DNA of 64,000 bases from Candidatus Jingweiarchaeum tengchongense (lineage in GTDB: Archaea; Nanobdellota; Nanobdellia; Jingweiarchaeales; Jingweiarchaeaceae). Under the pieces are notes generated by a model. It was not told where the DNA came from and did not search any database. It saw nothing but the letters and a program-made list of their open reading frames with translations. Position numbers and translations under genes: made by a program. Below, in pieces: positions 53,046 to 61,528 of the stretch (position 1 is the stretch's first letter; each line of letters opens with the position of its first letter). The DNA is taken from positions 1-64,000 of the forward strand of contig JAPDLJ010000004.1 of NCBI GenBank assembly GCA_025920705.1. Direction: 5' to 3'.

Positions 53046-53501
53046 ATGAAAAAAGGTGTTGAACTTCCAACTAGCACGATTGTAATCATTATCGTTGCAC
53101 TACTTGTCCTCGTTGTTGCGCTGATCGTGACAGGGAAAGGTGGTGATATTGCAGCTAAGATAGGCTCGTTAGTATATGGGACAACACCATCTTCCGTGGA
53201 GCAAATAAGATTATCATGTGAATTGGCATGTGCTGCAGTAGCAAATGCATGTGGTGATGTAGATTGCATGTATAAATCAGATTATTGTCAAAAAACATTT
53301 TTGCTCGATCAAAATAAAGTTCATTGTTGGGATGCTACAGTGAATTTTCATTGCAATATAACAAGACTTGGAACGGAATTACCATGTATCTATGATCCAA
53401 CACTAAATACACGTATGTGTTGTCAGGACAGCACACCAACAAATGCTGAATGGAATGCTGATTGTGGCGTTCCAAATTTTAATACTGGTTGTCCGACCTA
53501 G
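53046..53501 (+). CDS. Cys-rich membrane-anchored pilin-like protein
   Basis: 151 residues. The N-terminus, KKGVELPTSTIVIIIVALLVLVVALIV, is a short positive segment followed by one hydrophobic helix, as in archaeal type IV pilin-like proteins; a clear peptidase-cleavage motif is not obvious. The exported part is Cys-rich (C-x3-C, CGDVDC, MCC and C near the end). Likely disulfide-stabilised at the cell surface. It may be an archaeal pilus-like or envelope component. Confidence 0.65.
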   Translation: MKKGVELPTSTIVIIIVALLVLVVALIVTGKGGDIAAKIGSLVYGTTPSSVEQIRLSCELACAAVANACGDVDCMYKSDYCQKTFLLDQNKVHCWDATVNFHCNITRLGTELPCIYDPTLNTRMCCQDSTPTNAEWNADCGVPNFNTGCPT

Positions 53502-53623
53502 CTCCAATCCTTACTTTTCTCCTTTATTCTATTCAGCCACCATTCAGCATCTCTTTCCATTTCTTCCTGTTTCTTCTTTTTCTCAATTTCTGAAAGCCAA
53601 TCATCTATTTTATAGAATTTCAT
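53498..53623 (-). CDS. Small charged 41-residue protein
   Basis: ATG 53623, stop TAG at 53498, with an AGGTG ribosome binding site just before. The peptide is helical and strongly charged (DDWLSEIEKKKKQEEMERD, then AEWWLNRIKEKSKDWS). It overlaps the end of the convergent pilin-like gene by 4 nt. Real by its ribosome binding site; function unknown. Confidence 0.55.
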   Translation of the reverse strand: MKFYKIDDWLSEIEKKKKQEEMERDAEWWLNRIKEKSKDWS

Positions 53624-53725
53624 TTTTTCACCTATTATAAAAAAAGAAATTTTGTTTTTTAATTAGAACCACACACATTCCACTTTTCCACTAATCTTTT
53701 AACTTACAATTTTTTAATAATCTAT

Positions 53726-54046
53726 ATGAAAATATTTTTCAAAAAGAAAGATGAAAATGAAATTGTTGTAGAAACAGAGAATGCAAGTGATGAGAGCGAA
53801 GGCAAAGTCATATTACAGATCAAGTCAGATGATAAGATAAAAACTTTTGTTTTGACCATTAACGAAGCAAGAGAACTAAGAGATAGAATTTCAAATTTTT
53901 TGGAAAAGAACGATCAAAAAATTATAGAACTACTTAATCAATATAGCACCTATACAAGTGAAATACCTAGTAGTGCATTTAGTATGTTTGACACAGAAAC
54001 AAAGGTTGAGAAAAAACAAGAACCAAAGATACAGTTTTACTATTGA
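53726..54046 (+). CDS. Uncharacterised acidic protein
   Basis: 106 residues with a beta-rich centre (EGKVILQIKSDDKIKTFVLTINEARELRDRISNFLEKNDQ) and a Tyr-ending C-terminus (QFYY). No domain recognised. Its stop touches the convergent RMD1-like gene. Expressed status unknown, but the composition is protein-like. Confidence 0.5.
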   Translation: MKIFFKKKDENEIVVETENASDESEGKVILQIKSDDKIKTFVLTINEARELRDRISNFLEKNDQKIIELLNQYSTYTSEIPSSAFSMFDTETKVEKKQEPKIQFYY

Positions 54047-55189
54047 CTATTTAAAAAGCTCAATCACTAAGAGGATTAGCTCAATTAAAAATATTATCAC
54101 AATCAATATCTCGATCATTTCTGAGCGATGTACATCGATTTTATCACTGGCAATCGTATAAAGCTCAGCCAATGTGCTTAACTTTTCATTTATTGTTTTC
54201 TCCCAATCATCAAGATGCAATCTTTCTGAAAGGAAAGAATAGTGCTTTGCCAATGTATAATCACCAATGAATTTTGTGATGTTGCGTGTGTTCTCCAATA
54301 TTTCACTCATTTTTATCCTCAACTCTGAAATCTCTCTGACAGTCTGCTCAATTTTTTTACCTAGGAACACAAATTTCATTCCACCAACTGTGAGTTTTTT
54401 TAAATCATCATGTGCCTTTGCTATTTTTTTATCGACAATTTCGTCATATACTCTTAATTTTAATAATTGAAGTAGTGCAAGTTCAGTTACTAACAAATAA
54501 TCCTCATACTTCCCGCTTGGTTCAATGATCAAACTTGAGCCCCAATCGACAATCACAAGATCATTGGAGAAATAAGAGAAATTGAACTTTATCGCTTCAT
54601 TAATCTCTGTTTCTGAAATTTTATCGATTTTATCTTCTTCCCTGAGAATTCCAGTAATAACTCTTTTATTTCCTTTTAAAAAATTACTTGCATCTATCTT
54701 CCCATTTTCAATTTTGCTGATACAAAAAATTTTGTATGTTTCAGGAATTTCAATTGATTTAGTGGCTTCGTAGATTGGTTTTATATATTCTTTCAAGCTC
54801 TCTTCAGTTCTATCTTTTATCTGCTTACTCATTTCCCTGAAACTTGTTTTCTTGCCACCATACTTGAAAACGAATTCCTTAGAAAATTTTAACAGCTCCT
54901 TTATCTCACAAGAGAATGGTATTTTGAACAATATCGAGATTGCGCCAATATTGTATATTCTTACATTTATCCTAAACTCTTCCTCTTTATCAAATATCTT
55001 CATCTTTCTTTTTCCCAAATCAACAAAAATTGGTGGCCAACCAAGTTCAATGTATTCTGGCATAGCTCGATCTGATTTTAATCCAAAGAATTGAGGTAAT
55101 CGATTTAGAATCTTTTCCACTTTACTTATGTCTATTTCACTACCAACACTGTAAAGATAAATGCAAACAATTTCCCCACTAACCTTCAT
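54047..55189 (-). CDS. RMD1/DUF155 family membrane-anchored protein
   Basis: 380 residues. The DUF155-like part includes SYFSNDLVIVDWGSSLIIEP and LALLQLLKLRVYDEIVD, with a long helical stretch (IEQTVREISELRIKMSEILENTRN) and a C-terminal membrane helix at about 358-378 (IEILIVIIFLIELILLVIEL). In yeast RMD1-family proteins occur in mitochondria, and in prokaryotes they are unassigned. Tail-anchored topology is inferred. Confidence 0.8.
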   Translation of the reverse strand: MKVSGEIVCIYLYSVGSEIDISKVEKILNRLPQFFGLKSDRAMPEYIELGWPPIFVDLGKRKMKIFDKEEEFRINVRIYNIGAISILFKIPFSCEIKELLKFSKEFVFKYGGKKTSFREMSKQIKDRTEESLKEYIKPIYEATKSIEIPETYKIFCISKIENGKIDASNFLKGNKRVITGILREEDKIDKISETEINEAIKFNFSYFSNDLVIVDWGSSLIIEPSGKYEDYLLVTELALLQLLKLRVYDEIVDKKIAKAHDDLKKLTVGGMKFVFLGKKIEQTVREISELRIKMSEILENTRNITKFIGDYTLAKHYSFLSERLHLDDWEKTINEKLSTLAELYTIASDKIDVHRSEMIEILIVIIFLIELILLVIELFK

Positions 55190-55222
55190 AAATTTCTTAA
55201 TAAATTTAACCTACTTAAACCT

Positions 55223-55561
55223 TTAGATAAGAGGTAGCTTAAAAGCAGTAAAGAAATCAAGGAAAAGATGCGAGGCATAACCAATTAAAAAACTAGCAAT
55301 TCTGAGTTCGTTATTCTTTATGAAATAAATCGAGAAAAATAGCATAATTAAAAGTGTTGTGACACTATGAAAGAATTTTCTATGTTTTCTTTTCTCAGGA
55401 ACTTCAATTACATCAGGCAAAAGCGATCCAAATGAACAGAAGATTGCATTTGCAACTCTTTCTTTGAATGAGAATGTTGCAATTGATTCAAAAAAACCTA
55501 TTATTTCAGTCAGAAAAAAACCAACCAGAAATGCAAATAAGAAATGTGTTTCTCTTCTCAT
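55223..55561 (-). CDS. YdjM/DUF457-like membrane hydrolase
   Basis: 112 residues, a short member. GSLLPDVIEVP, KHRKFFHSVTT and GYASHLFLDFFTA form the predicted metal-binding His/Asp set of the YdjM family, between four hydrophobic helices. Family members are predicted metal-dependent hydrolases of the membrane. It overlaps the gene upstream by 4 nt. Confidence 0.78.
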   Translation of the reverse strand: MRRETHFLFAFLVGFFLTEIIGFFESIATFSFKERVANAIFCSFGSLLPDVIEVPEKRKHRKFFHSVTTLLIMLFFSIYFIKNNELRIASFLIGYASHLFLDFFTAFKLPLI

Positions 55562-55833
55562 TTTATTGTGGGCAAGTTTGTTCCCTCTTTCTCCTCTTCC
55601 TTCTTTTTTTTATGTGTCTGATATATCAAATAAAATATTATACTAAAAACAAAAGAGAAGTAGAATAGAGAAAGGATCCATGGCGCAATTTTTAAAGTGG
55701 TAATGTCATTGGTTAGAATCTTACCAAATCTCTTTGTAATGTCAATAATGTTGAACATGAGCGAGAATATCATAATTCCAACCACATAAACGATAGTAGC
55801 GGCGAAAGCAACTTTTTCGAACGGTATATCCAT
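55558..55833 (-). CDS. Small two-helix membrane protein
   Basis: 91 residues, with hydrophobic helices near 7-30 and 48-70 and a Lys/Glu-rich end (HKKKKEEEKEG). It overlaps the YdjM-like gene by 4 nt (ATGA), so they are expressed together. Not recognised. Confidence 0.55.
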   Translation of the reverse strand: MDIPFEKVAFAATIVYVVGIMIFSLMFNIIDITKRFGKILTNDITTLKIAPWILSLFYFSFVFSIIFYLIYQTHKKKKEEEKEGTNLPTIK

Positions 55834-55884
55834 GAAAAAGAAGAAGACTTTTAAATTTATAAATATACTGATATTTTGTGTGAA

Positions 55885-56325
55885 ATGAAGCGAGTACTGA
55901 AAGAAATACCATTATCTGAGATTTGTCTAAGAAAATTTGAGAAACCATCACAAGACATAGACGATGTGCTTAGAAAGTTTTGCATATCTATTGGTCTTCT
56001 GCAGAAAGGAGATTCTAGAGATTCAATAATTGATGTTTTGAAAATATTGTTGATAGCAAAGAGAGATAAGAAATTATTAAGCTCAGAAGAAATAAAAAGT
56101 GAGCTTGATAAAATTAGAAATGAAAAGATTGCTAGTTCAAATGTAAGGAGACATTTACTAAGACTAAGACAAATTGGTATTGTAGAAGAAATAAAAAATA
56201 AGTATAGAATAAAAGAATTTTTGAAATTACGAGAGATATTTGAAAATTACATTGAAAAGTTCATTATCGAACCAACGACACAACGAATAAAAGAATATTG
56301 TGACGAGATAGACAAGAACTTCTAA
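55885..56325 (+). CDS. Winged-helix-like regulatory protein
   Basis: 146 residues from ATG 55885, about 24 nt after the TATA-like TTTATAAATA (55857-55866), so leaderless. Residues 45-115 look like a winged helix (LLSSEEIKSELDKIR, then SSNVRRHLLRLRQIGIVEEIKNKYRIKEF). The N-terminal 40 residues hold IPLSEICLRKFEKPSQ, which is not typical of known families. Convergent with the 56322 gene (4-nt overlap). Confidence 0.6.
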   Translation: MKRVLKEIPLSEICLRKFEKPSQDIDDVLRKFCISIGLLQKGDSRDSIIDVLKILLIAKRDKKLLSSEEIKSELDKIRNEKIASSNVRRHLLRLRQIGIVEEIKNKYRIKEFLKLREIFENYIEKFIIEPTTQRIKEYCDEIDKNF

Positions 56326-56609
56326 CTTTTTTCCAATTTTTCAAATCTCTTGTACAAGTTTTCTAAGAGAGAAGCTATTTCCTCACCTTCCTTACTCAAT
56401 GATACAATTTTTAATCTACCTTTCTTTTCAAATTGGACCAATCTTGCTCTTTGTAATTCTTGAAGTATCCTTACGGTGTGGGAATAAGTACAATCAACTT
56501 GTTTTGCGAGCACACTTACATATTTTATCCGATCTTTCTTTGCTAATTGAATCAGCATCAAAACTGGTTTTTTTCTAAAGAAGAATGTGATGAGTTTTTT
56601 TTCTTTCAT
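56322..56609 (-). CDS. Winged-helix (MarR-like) protein
   Basis: 95 residues. Helix pattern KYVSVLAKQVDCTYSHTVRILQELQRARLVQFEKKGRLKIVSLSKEGEEIASLL is a compact MarR/phage-repressor winged helix with a basic wing. It lies 6 nt after the histone stop, giving a histone-regulator operon. It may control the histone gene or chromatin-linked genes; target unknown. Confidence 0.75.
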   Translation of the reverse strand: MKEKKLITFFFRKKPVLMLIQLAKKDRIKYVSVLAKQVDCTYSHTVRILQELQRARLVQFEKKGRLKIVSLSKEGEEIASLLENLYKRFEKLEKS

Positions 56610-56615
56610 TTTTCT

Positions 56616-56831
56616 CTACCTTAATTTTACCAATTTTATGTCATCACTTTTAATTGTCTTTCTACCAGCATGAGATGCCATTTTTACTGCGCTTTCACTA
56701 ATCTTTACACCAACTTCCTCTAGGATCTCAGCCATCTTCTTAACCGCTTCTATGCTTACCCTGTTTACTCCTTCTCTACTTCCCACTTCTCGCATCAATT
56801 TTTCTAGTGTAGCAAGTGCGAGTAAACCCAT
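56616..56831 (-). CDS. Archaeal histone
   Basis: 71 residues, one histone fold of three helices. VNRVSIEAVKKMAEILEEVGVKISESAVKMASHAGRKTIKSDDIKLV matches HMf-type archaeal histones, with the conserved HAGRKTIKSDDI end. The start differs from most (GLLALATLEKLMREVGSREG instead of a Pro-containing loop). It should form dimers and wrap DNA. Confidence 0.9.
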   Translation of the reverse strand: MGLLALATLEKLMREVGSREGVNRVSIEAVKKMAEILEEVGVKISESAVKMASHAGRKTIKSDDIKLVKLR

Positions 56832-56897
56832 ACTCTCAACTTGTTTTATTATTTTTTTATATAAATATTTATCTAATATAGGTTTTTAAATAAAAAT

Positions 56898-57149
56898 TTA
56901 AAATCCAGATTTTGAGAAATGGATTCCTGCAGCAATGAAGACTAAGATAATTAATATTATAACAGCAATTGTGATCACCCAGCCCTGTTGTGCCCATGAA
57001 ATGAAATTGATGATTGCATCATTTATTGTACAGAATACAGAGAAAAGCGCAAACGTTTGCTGATTTGTATTATACATATTACACAAAATCGGTGAAAGGA
57101 AAAAGAGTGCCAGTATGATGATGATAACTGAAAAAATTTCCTTTTTCAT
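56898..57149 (-). CDS. Small membrane protein with signal-like N-terminus
   Basis: 83 residues. The first 23 residues form a signal-like hydrophobic helix (KKEIFSVIIIILALFFLSPILC), and a second helix is at about 55-78 (WVITIAVIILIILVFIAAGIHF). The arrangement resembles TrbC/VirB2-type pilin subunits, but Cys and Asn content differ. Its start overlaps the stop of the small Cys/His gene (ATGA). Confidence 0.6.
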   Translation of the reverse strand: MKKEIFSVIIIILALFFLSPILCNMYNTNQQTFALFSVFCTINDAIINFISWAQQGWVITIAVIILIILVFIAAGIHFSKSGF

Positions 57150-57298
57150 GTTTTATAATAAGCAGAACTAATATTTATTAAATGCTGGCAATGAGGTGCC
57201 AATTTTCTACAAGTAGTATTAACATCATCCCAACTAAAACAAATAAATCTTGTGTTTTGATTACGTCCTTTAAATCTACTTATTTTTGCATTTCCCAT
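57146..57298 (-). CDS. Small 50-residue Cys/His protein, coupled to the membrane gene
   Basis: Not seen by length-limited gene calls: ATG 57298, TGA at 57146, overlapping the next ATG by 4 nt. The peptide has C20, C30, H36, C37 and H39 (with RFICFSWDDVNTTCRKL, then APHCQHL), a possible zinc site, and a basic start (NAKISRFKGRN). The translational-coupling overlap is the main evidence. Function unknown. Confidence 0.55.
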   Translation of the reverse strand: MGNAKISRFKGRNQNTRFICFSWDDVNTTCRKLAPHCQHLINISSAYYKT

Positions 57299-57348
57299 AC
57301 TAATTTTTTTATAAGTTTTGAATTTTAATTTTATTTGGTAAATTATTG

Positions 57349-57975
57349 TTAAAGAATTTCTTTTAGTGTTTTTATATCAAATTTAGTATTTGAACATCCA
57401 TTTTTTGTTAAAAACACACCTTGACCTGGAACAGAAAGTTTTTCCAGATAAGAATAACCCAATTTCAATTCTTCTGGACATGCTACACCGACGATACCAT
57501 TATAATGATACTTCTCAAGTATCTTTGGTATACAAGAACCACCAGGCAATACATATACATCATATCCTTTGGATCTTCCTAACGTGGTCGATTCACTTAT
57601 CAAGCAATCTGGTGAGCAGTTTTTACAGTAATAAGATGGTACGTTTGGGTCAAAATAAGCTTTGCATCTGTTGTCCATATATTTCCTTGCACAATGTGGT
57701 AAGAAAAGCGCCCTCTTTCCAGTTTCCTCAAATTTTGCCCTATTCTTCAAATTCTTAATTTGAATCTCAATCAAGTCACTCACTACTGTAATAGAATTTG
57801 ATAGATTCAATCCAGTCATTTCATCGACTTTGAATTTTTTCACTATTTTCGTTGCAAGGTTTTCGATTTTACTTGTCAAATCCTTCTCATCAATGAAATT
57901 TACGACCTTTTTCGTGATATCTCTAAAAAAATCCTTTGGGAATCCAGAAATATCAAAGTTGAATTTATATGGCAT
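57349..57975 (-). CDS. DUF116 protein
   Basis: 208 residues. The DUF116 signature is present: LFLPHCARKYMDNRCKAYFDP, YYCKNCSPDCLI, DVYVLPGGSCIPKIL and GIVGVACPEELKLG, with nine or more Cys, likely an iron-sulfur or zinc site. The family is archaeal/bacterial and unassigned, often near lipoate or polyprenyl genes. It stands alone here; its end is about 50 nt from the small Cys/His gene. Confidence 0.88.
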   Translation of the reverse strand: MPYKFNFDISGFPKDFFRDITKKVVNFIDEKDLTSKIENLATKIVKKFKVDEMTGLNLSNSITVVSDLIEIQIKNLKNRAKFEETGKRALFLPHCARKYMDNRCKAYFDPNVPSYYCKNCSPDCLISESTTLGRSKGYDVYVLPGGSCIPKILEKYHYNGIVGVACPEELKLGYSYLEKLSVPGQGVFLTKNGCSNTKFDIKTLKEIL

Positions 57976-58079
57976 AATTTAATGTAAAAATTTTTTTCTT
58001 AAATTTTTATTGTTTTTAAAAATAATGGCTCATTTCAAATTCTTTAGACAACTAGCCACAGTTTCCTTATTCAAATGAA

Positions 58080-58163
58080 TGCCCCTTCCGGGATTCGAAC
58101 CCGGGTTACAGCCTTTCCACTTGCAACCGCAGGGCCGTGTCCTATCCACTAGACTAAAGGGGC
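58080..58163 (-). tRNA. tRNA-Arg(GCG) with a 12-nt intron
   Basis: Minus-strand tRNA: acceptor GCCCCTT pairs with AAGGGGC, D arm TAGTCTAGTGGATAGGAC, anticodon stem CGGCC/GGCTG, T arm CCGGG TTCGAAT CCCGG, discriminator A, no CCA encoded. After removal of the intron the loop is CTGCGGA, with anticodon GCG, the same as the tRNA-Arg(TCG) loop apart from the wobble base. Mature length 72 nt. Confidence 0.9.
58115..58126 (-). other. tRNA intron
   Basis: The 12-nt segment TTGCAAGTGGAA lies between bases 37 and 38. It fits a bulge-helix-bulge: bulges GG^T and AA^A, each cut after the second base, separated by four pairs C32-G, U33-G, G34-U and C35-G (two are wobble pairs). A Cys(GCA) reading with another register is possible, but the A discriminator and similarity to the other tRNA-Arg favour Arg. 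Confidence 0.75.
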
Positions 58164-58198
58164 ATAATTAAAAAGAAATGTTTTATTTTATTAAAATC

Positions 58199-59560
58199 TT
58201 ACCAGCCAAACATCTTACCTAATTCTTCCGAGCTCTCACGCTTCTTTACTACCTTTATATCACCATTCTGTGCCAGTAGTTTAGTTGGAGATGATAATAA
58301 ACATAGATGCGAGGCAAATGAATCTTGATAAGCACCCGTGTCAAAAATAGCGATGTATTGCTCGCCATTTGAATCTTCCAATCTTGGAAGTAAGACATAA
58401 TTTCCACCGGATGTATACTTATCATCCGCATCGCAACTGATTCCAGCAAGCCAAACTTTTTCCAATCTTTTTGAATTTGCATTGTTTGCCGGTACAATAT
58501 GCCACCTTTGTTTTATTCCCCAAGTATCTGGTAAATTTGTAATAAAACTACCATCAACAATGTACCATTTCTTTGCAGTTGCATTTGGAATCGTTTTTTC
58601 AGAAAGCACTTTAAATATTGTGACTTGTGCAGGAGCAACAACAGCCCTGCCCCACTCGCAAATTATGTTAGGATGTTCTATTTGGTATTCATTGCAAATG
58701 TTACTCAAGTTTTTTATAATATTTTTAATGACGACCTCAGGACTATAAAGTTTTTTTCTTTTTTCATACGGAATTGCAAAGCCTCCACCAATGTCCAATG
58801 TGTCCAATGTTGGATTTTCTTTCTTTGCTTTTATAAAAACTTCCATTGCCTTCTTCACTGCATTAACAAGATCTTCCCAAACTTCTATTTGTGAACCGAC
58901 ATGGTAATGTAGTAGTTTTAAGTTCTTTATTTTTCCAAGTTCTATGATTTCATCGGGGTTAAAACCAAATCTACCAATCTTATGATCCCAGTGCGATTTC
59001 ACCCTCAAATTCAAATTTATCCTGACACCAATATCACCCTTGAATTTTTTTAAATATTCAAATTCATTTGGTGCTTCTATGATTGGAATGATATTTAATC
59101 CTTCCTTTTTCAATTCAGCGATCAGTGCCAAATACTGCTCTGTCTTTGGCCCATTACATACCACTTTAATTTTTGATGAGAATCTATTTTTTTCCCAAAG
59201 CCTCTTAACGATCCAGAGCTCATTTGCAGAGGCTACTTCTATGTTTGCCCCCTCACTAACAAGCGAAAGAACAAATTCTTTTCTAGGATTGACTTTCATT
59301 GGATAACAATAAGTAAATTTCCCCTTATAACCAAAATATTTGATGTAGTAATTGAATGTATCGATAATTCTTCTGACTCTCTTTTCAATAATAAATGGAA
59401 AAACAATTTCTAATGGAGTTCCGTACCATTTCGCTAGTTCATACAGATTGTATTGATAATTCCCCTCTTTTACAATAATGTCCCCTGACCTACTAATATC
59501 AAAATTTTCAGTACAGAATTCTTCTCTTCCAATTTTCCAAAATTTTTTTCGATTTCGCAT
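58199..59560 (-). CDS. speA: Biosynthetic arginine decarboxylase (short SpeA type)
   Basis: 453 residues, shorter than bacterial SpeA (about 630). Fold-III PLP enzyme: the Schiff-base Lys is K89 in YCYPMKVNP, followed by GANIEVASANELWIV, LLHYHVGSQIEVWEDL, LDIGGGFAIPY, and CEWGRAVVAPAQVTIFKV. The C-terminal half has DGSFITNLPDTWGIKQRWHIVP and the ISCDADDKYTSGG region that marks SpeA over diaminopimelate decarboxylase. It makes agmatine, the archaeal polyamine precursor. The gene sits between a tRNA-Arg gene and argS. Confidence 0.9.
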   Translation of the reverse strand: MRNRKKFWKIGREEFCTENFDISRSGDIIVKEGNYQYNLYELAKWYGTPLEIVFPFIIEKRVRRIIDTFNYYIKYFGYKGKFTYCYPMKVNPRKEFVLSLVSEGANIEVASANELWIVKRLWEKNRFSSKIKVVCNGPKTEQYLALIAELKKEGLNIIPIIEAPNEFEYLKKFKGDIGVRINLNLRVKSHWDHKIGRFGFNPDEIIELGKIKNLKLLHYHVGSQIEVWEDLVNAVKKAMEVFIKAKKENPTLDTLDIGGGFAIPYEKRKKLYSPEVVIKNIIKNLSNICNEYQIEHPNIICEWGRAVVAPAQVTIFKVLSEKTIPNATAKKWYIVDGSFITNLPDTWGIKQRWHIVPANNANSKRLEKVWLAGISCDADDKYTSGGNYVLLPRLEDSNGEQYIAIFDTGAYQDSFASHLCLLSSPTKLLAQNGDIKVVKKRESSEELGKMFGW

Positions 59561-59610
59561 CTTGTCTTTATTTTATTGATATAAGCATCGCATATTAATT
59601 AATTTTATTA

Positions 59611-61320
59611 TTACATGAATTCAGGGATTTTTATTCCAAGGAGAAGCAGACATCGTTCAATTACAAGCTTTGTTGCATGGACAATTGCAATTCTCATCCT
59701 TTTTTTCTCTTCATCTTTCTCACTTAATACTGGACATTTATCATAAAATTCATTGAATTTTGATGCAAGTCTGTAGCAGTAGTCAGCAAGTAGGTTTACT
59801 TTGTATGTTTCACATATCTTCTTTATCAATGCTGGAAAAATTGAGATTTGTTTAATTAGTTCAATTTCTACCTCTTCGACTTGATTGCATCTAATCTTAT
59901 TTTCAATCTCCCCATATTTTTCCAATATCTTATTTGCTCTTACGCAGGCATATTGTAGGTAAGGACCAGTGTCCCCTTCAAACTCTAACATCTTCTCCCA
60001 ATCAAATATAATTACTTTATTATTATCAAATTTTAACATACCGTATTTCATTGCCCCTATTGCAATTATCTCAGCGATCTTTCTTGCTTCTTTTTCACTA
60101 ATTTTAGGATTTCTTTTTCTCACTTCTTCATATGCTTTTTCTTTCATTTTATCAGCGAGCTCATCGTATAGTACAACTGTTCCCTCTCTTGATGACATCT
60201 TACCGCTTTCGAACATCACGAGTTCATAAGAAAGATGATAACAATCACTTGCTTGTTTAAATCCCAGTAGTTCCAATGTCTTAAATAGCTGTTGAAAATA
60301 CATTTTTTGCTCAGATCCAACGACATATATCGATTTCTTTATTTTATATTTCTCAAACTTTTCCTTCGCAAGTGCAAGATCCTTTGTTGAATATAAAGAT
60401 GTTCCATCGCTCCTCAATAACATAAAAACATCTAGACCATATGCACTTAAATCAACAATAGGAGCACCTTCACTAATTTTTGCAATCCCTTTTTTTAGTG
60501 CCTCTTCTACGATCCTCTTACCCTTTCTTTCAAGCTCACTCTCAAAAAAATATACATCAAATTTTACATCTAGTTCTTTATAAATCCTCTTGAAATCGTC
60601 CAAACTCCATTTTCTTGTTTTCCTCCAAATATTTATTAACTTCTTGTCTCTTTCCTCAAGTTTCTTTAAAATTTCCTTTACTTCTGCTTCGTATGCCGGA
60701 TTTTCTTCGATCCTTTTACAAGCCTCGGCATAAATTTTTCCAAGCCATTCCCCCTTTCTTTCCTTTGGCTCTTCACCTCTATGAAATTTCAGATAGCACC
60801 AGAGACACCTTGCCACATGCGTTCCAATGTCTCCCGGGTAATTTGCTCTTATTACATCAAAATTTGCAAATTCCAGTATCCTTGAAAGTGCATCCCCAAG
60901 GCAAGTATTTCTTAAATGACCAATGTGAAATGCTTTGTGTGTATTTGGCTGTGAAAATTCTACCATTGTTCTTATCCTCTTACCAATATTCAATCTCCCA
61001 AATTTCTTCCCTTCTTTTAATATTTTATTCAGCAAATTTTCACAAAATTCTTCTTTCTTTAAGAAAAAGTTGATGTAACCAGAAATGACTTCAATTTTTG
61101 AGAAGTTACTTTCCTTCCCCAATTTAATTTTTTTTACAATTTCATTTGCAATTTCATTTGGATTTCTCTTCATTTCCTTAGCCAAATCAAATGCAATCGT
61201 GCATGAGAAGTCACCAAATTTTTTATCTGGAGGAACCTCAATCCAATTATCTTTAACTTCTAGCTTTGTTATTTTACCTACGATTTTCTTTATCTCTTCA
61301 ATTGGCTCCATCTTACTCAC
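59611..61320 (-). CDS. argS: Arginyl-tRNA synthetase
   Basis: 569 residues, class I. N-terminal Arg-N-like domain (1-100), HIGH motif HIGHLRN at 132-138, and the KMSKS-type SGKMSSREGTVV; the C-terminal helical anticodon-binding domain contains YLQYACVRANKIL and ends with LLLLGIKIPEFM. The start can be Met 1 or Met 4. It charges the three tRNA-Arg species nearby. The gap to speA is 50 nt. Confidence 0.97.
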   Translation of the reverse strand: MSKMEPIEEIKKIVGKITKLEVKDNWIEVPPDKKFGDFSCTIAFDLAKEMKRNPNEIANEIVKKIKLGKESNFSKIEVISGYINFFLKKEEFCENLLNKILKEGKKFGRLNIGKRIRTMVEFSQPNTHKAFHIGHLRNTCLGDALSRILEFANFDVIRANYPGDIGTHVARCLWCYLKFHRGEEPKERKGEWLGKIYAEACKRIEENPAYEAEVKEILKKLEERDKKLINIWRKTRKWSLDDFKRIYKELDVKFDVYFFESELERKGKRIVEEALKKGIAKISEGAPIVDLSAYGLDVFMLLRSDGTSLYSTKDLALAKEKFEKYKIKKSIYVVGSEQKMYFQQLFKTLELLGFKQASDCYHLSYELVMFESGKMSSREGTVVLYDELADKMKEKAYEEVRKRNPKISEKEARKIAEIIAIGAMKYGMLKFDNNKVIIFDWEKMLEFEGDTGPYLQYACVRANKILEKYGEIENKIRCNQVEEVEIELIKQISIFPALIKKICETYKVNLLADYCYRLASKFNEFYDKCPVLSEKDEEKKRMRIAIVHATKLVIERCLLLLGIKIPEFM

Positions 61321-61350
61321 TTTACTGACAAATCATAATTAAATAATCTA

Positions 61351-61422
61351 TGGACCGGCTGGGATTCGAACCCAGGGCATCGACCTCGCGAAGGTCGCGT
61401 CATACCACTAGACCACCGGCCC
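61351..61422 (-). tRNA. tRNA-Ala(CGC)
   Basis: Minus strand. Acceptor GGGCCGG/CCGGTCC carries the G3-U70 wobble that marks tRNA-Ala. Anticodon stem CGACC/GGTCG with loop TTCGCGA gives anticodon CGC; T arm CTGGG TTCGAAT CCCAG, discriminator A, no intron, no encoded CCA. Confidence 0.95.
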
Positions 61423-61423
61423 A

Positions 61424-61495
61424 TGGGCCTACAGGGATTCGAACCCTGGTTTGCTGGTCCGAAGCCAGCTGTCCTATCCACTAGACTATAGGCCC
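61424..61495 (-). tRNA. tRNA-Arg(TCG)
   Basis: Minus strand. Acceptor GGGCCTA/TAGGCCC, stem GCTGG/CCAGC, loop CTTCGGA with anticodon TCG, T arm CAGGG TTCGAAT CCCTG, discriminator A. One base separates it from tRNA-Ala, so they form a tandem transcript. No intron or CCA. Confidence 0.95.
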
Positions 61496-61528
61496 AATAG
61501 AAAGAGAAGATAAATTAGATAAAAAACT

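Noticed and set aside
58080-58163. Reading the first tRNA as tRNA-Cys(GCA) or tRNA-Ser(GGA)
   Set aside because: Cys would need a U discriminator and a different splice register; Ser would need a long variable arm. The base-37/38 register gives a consistent bulge-helix-bulge and an Arg loop.
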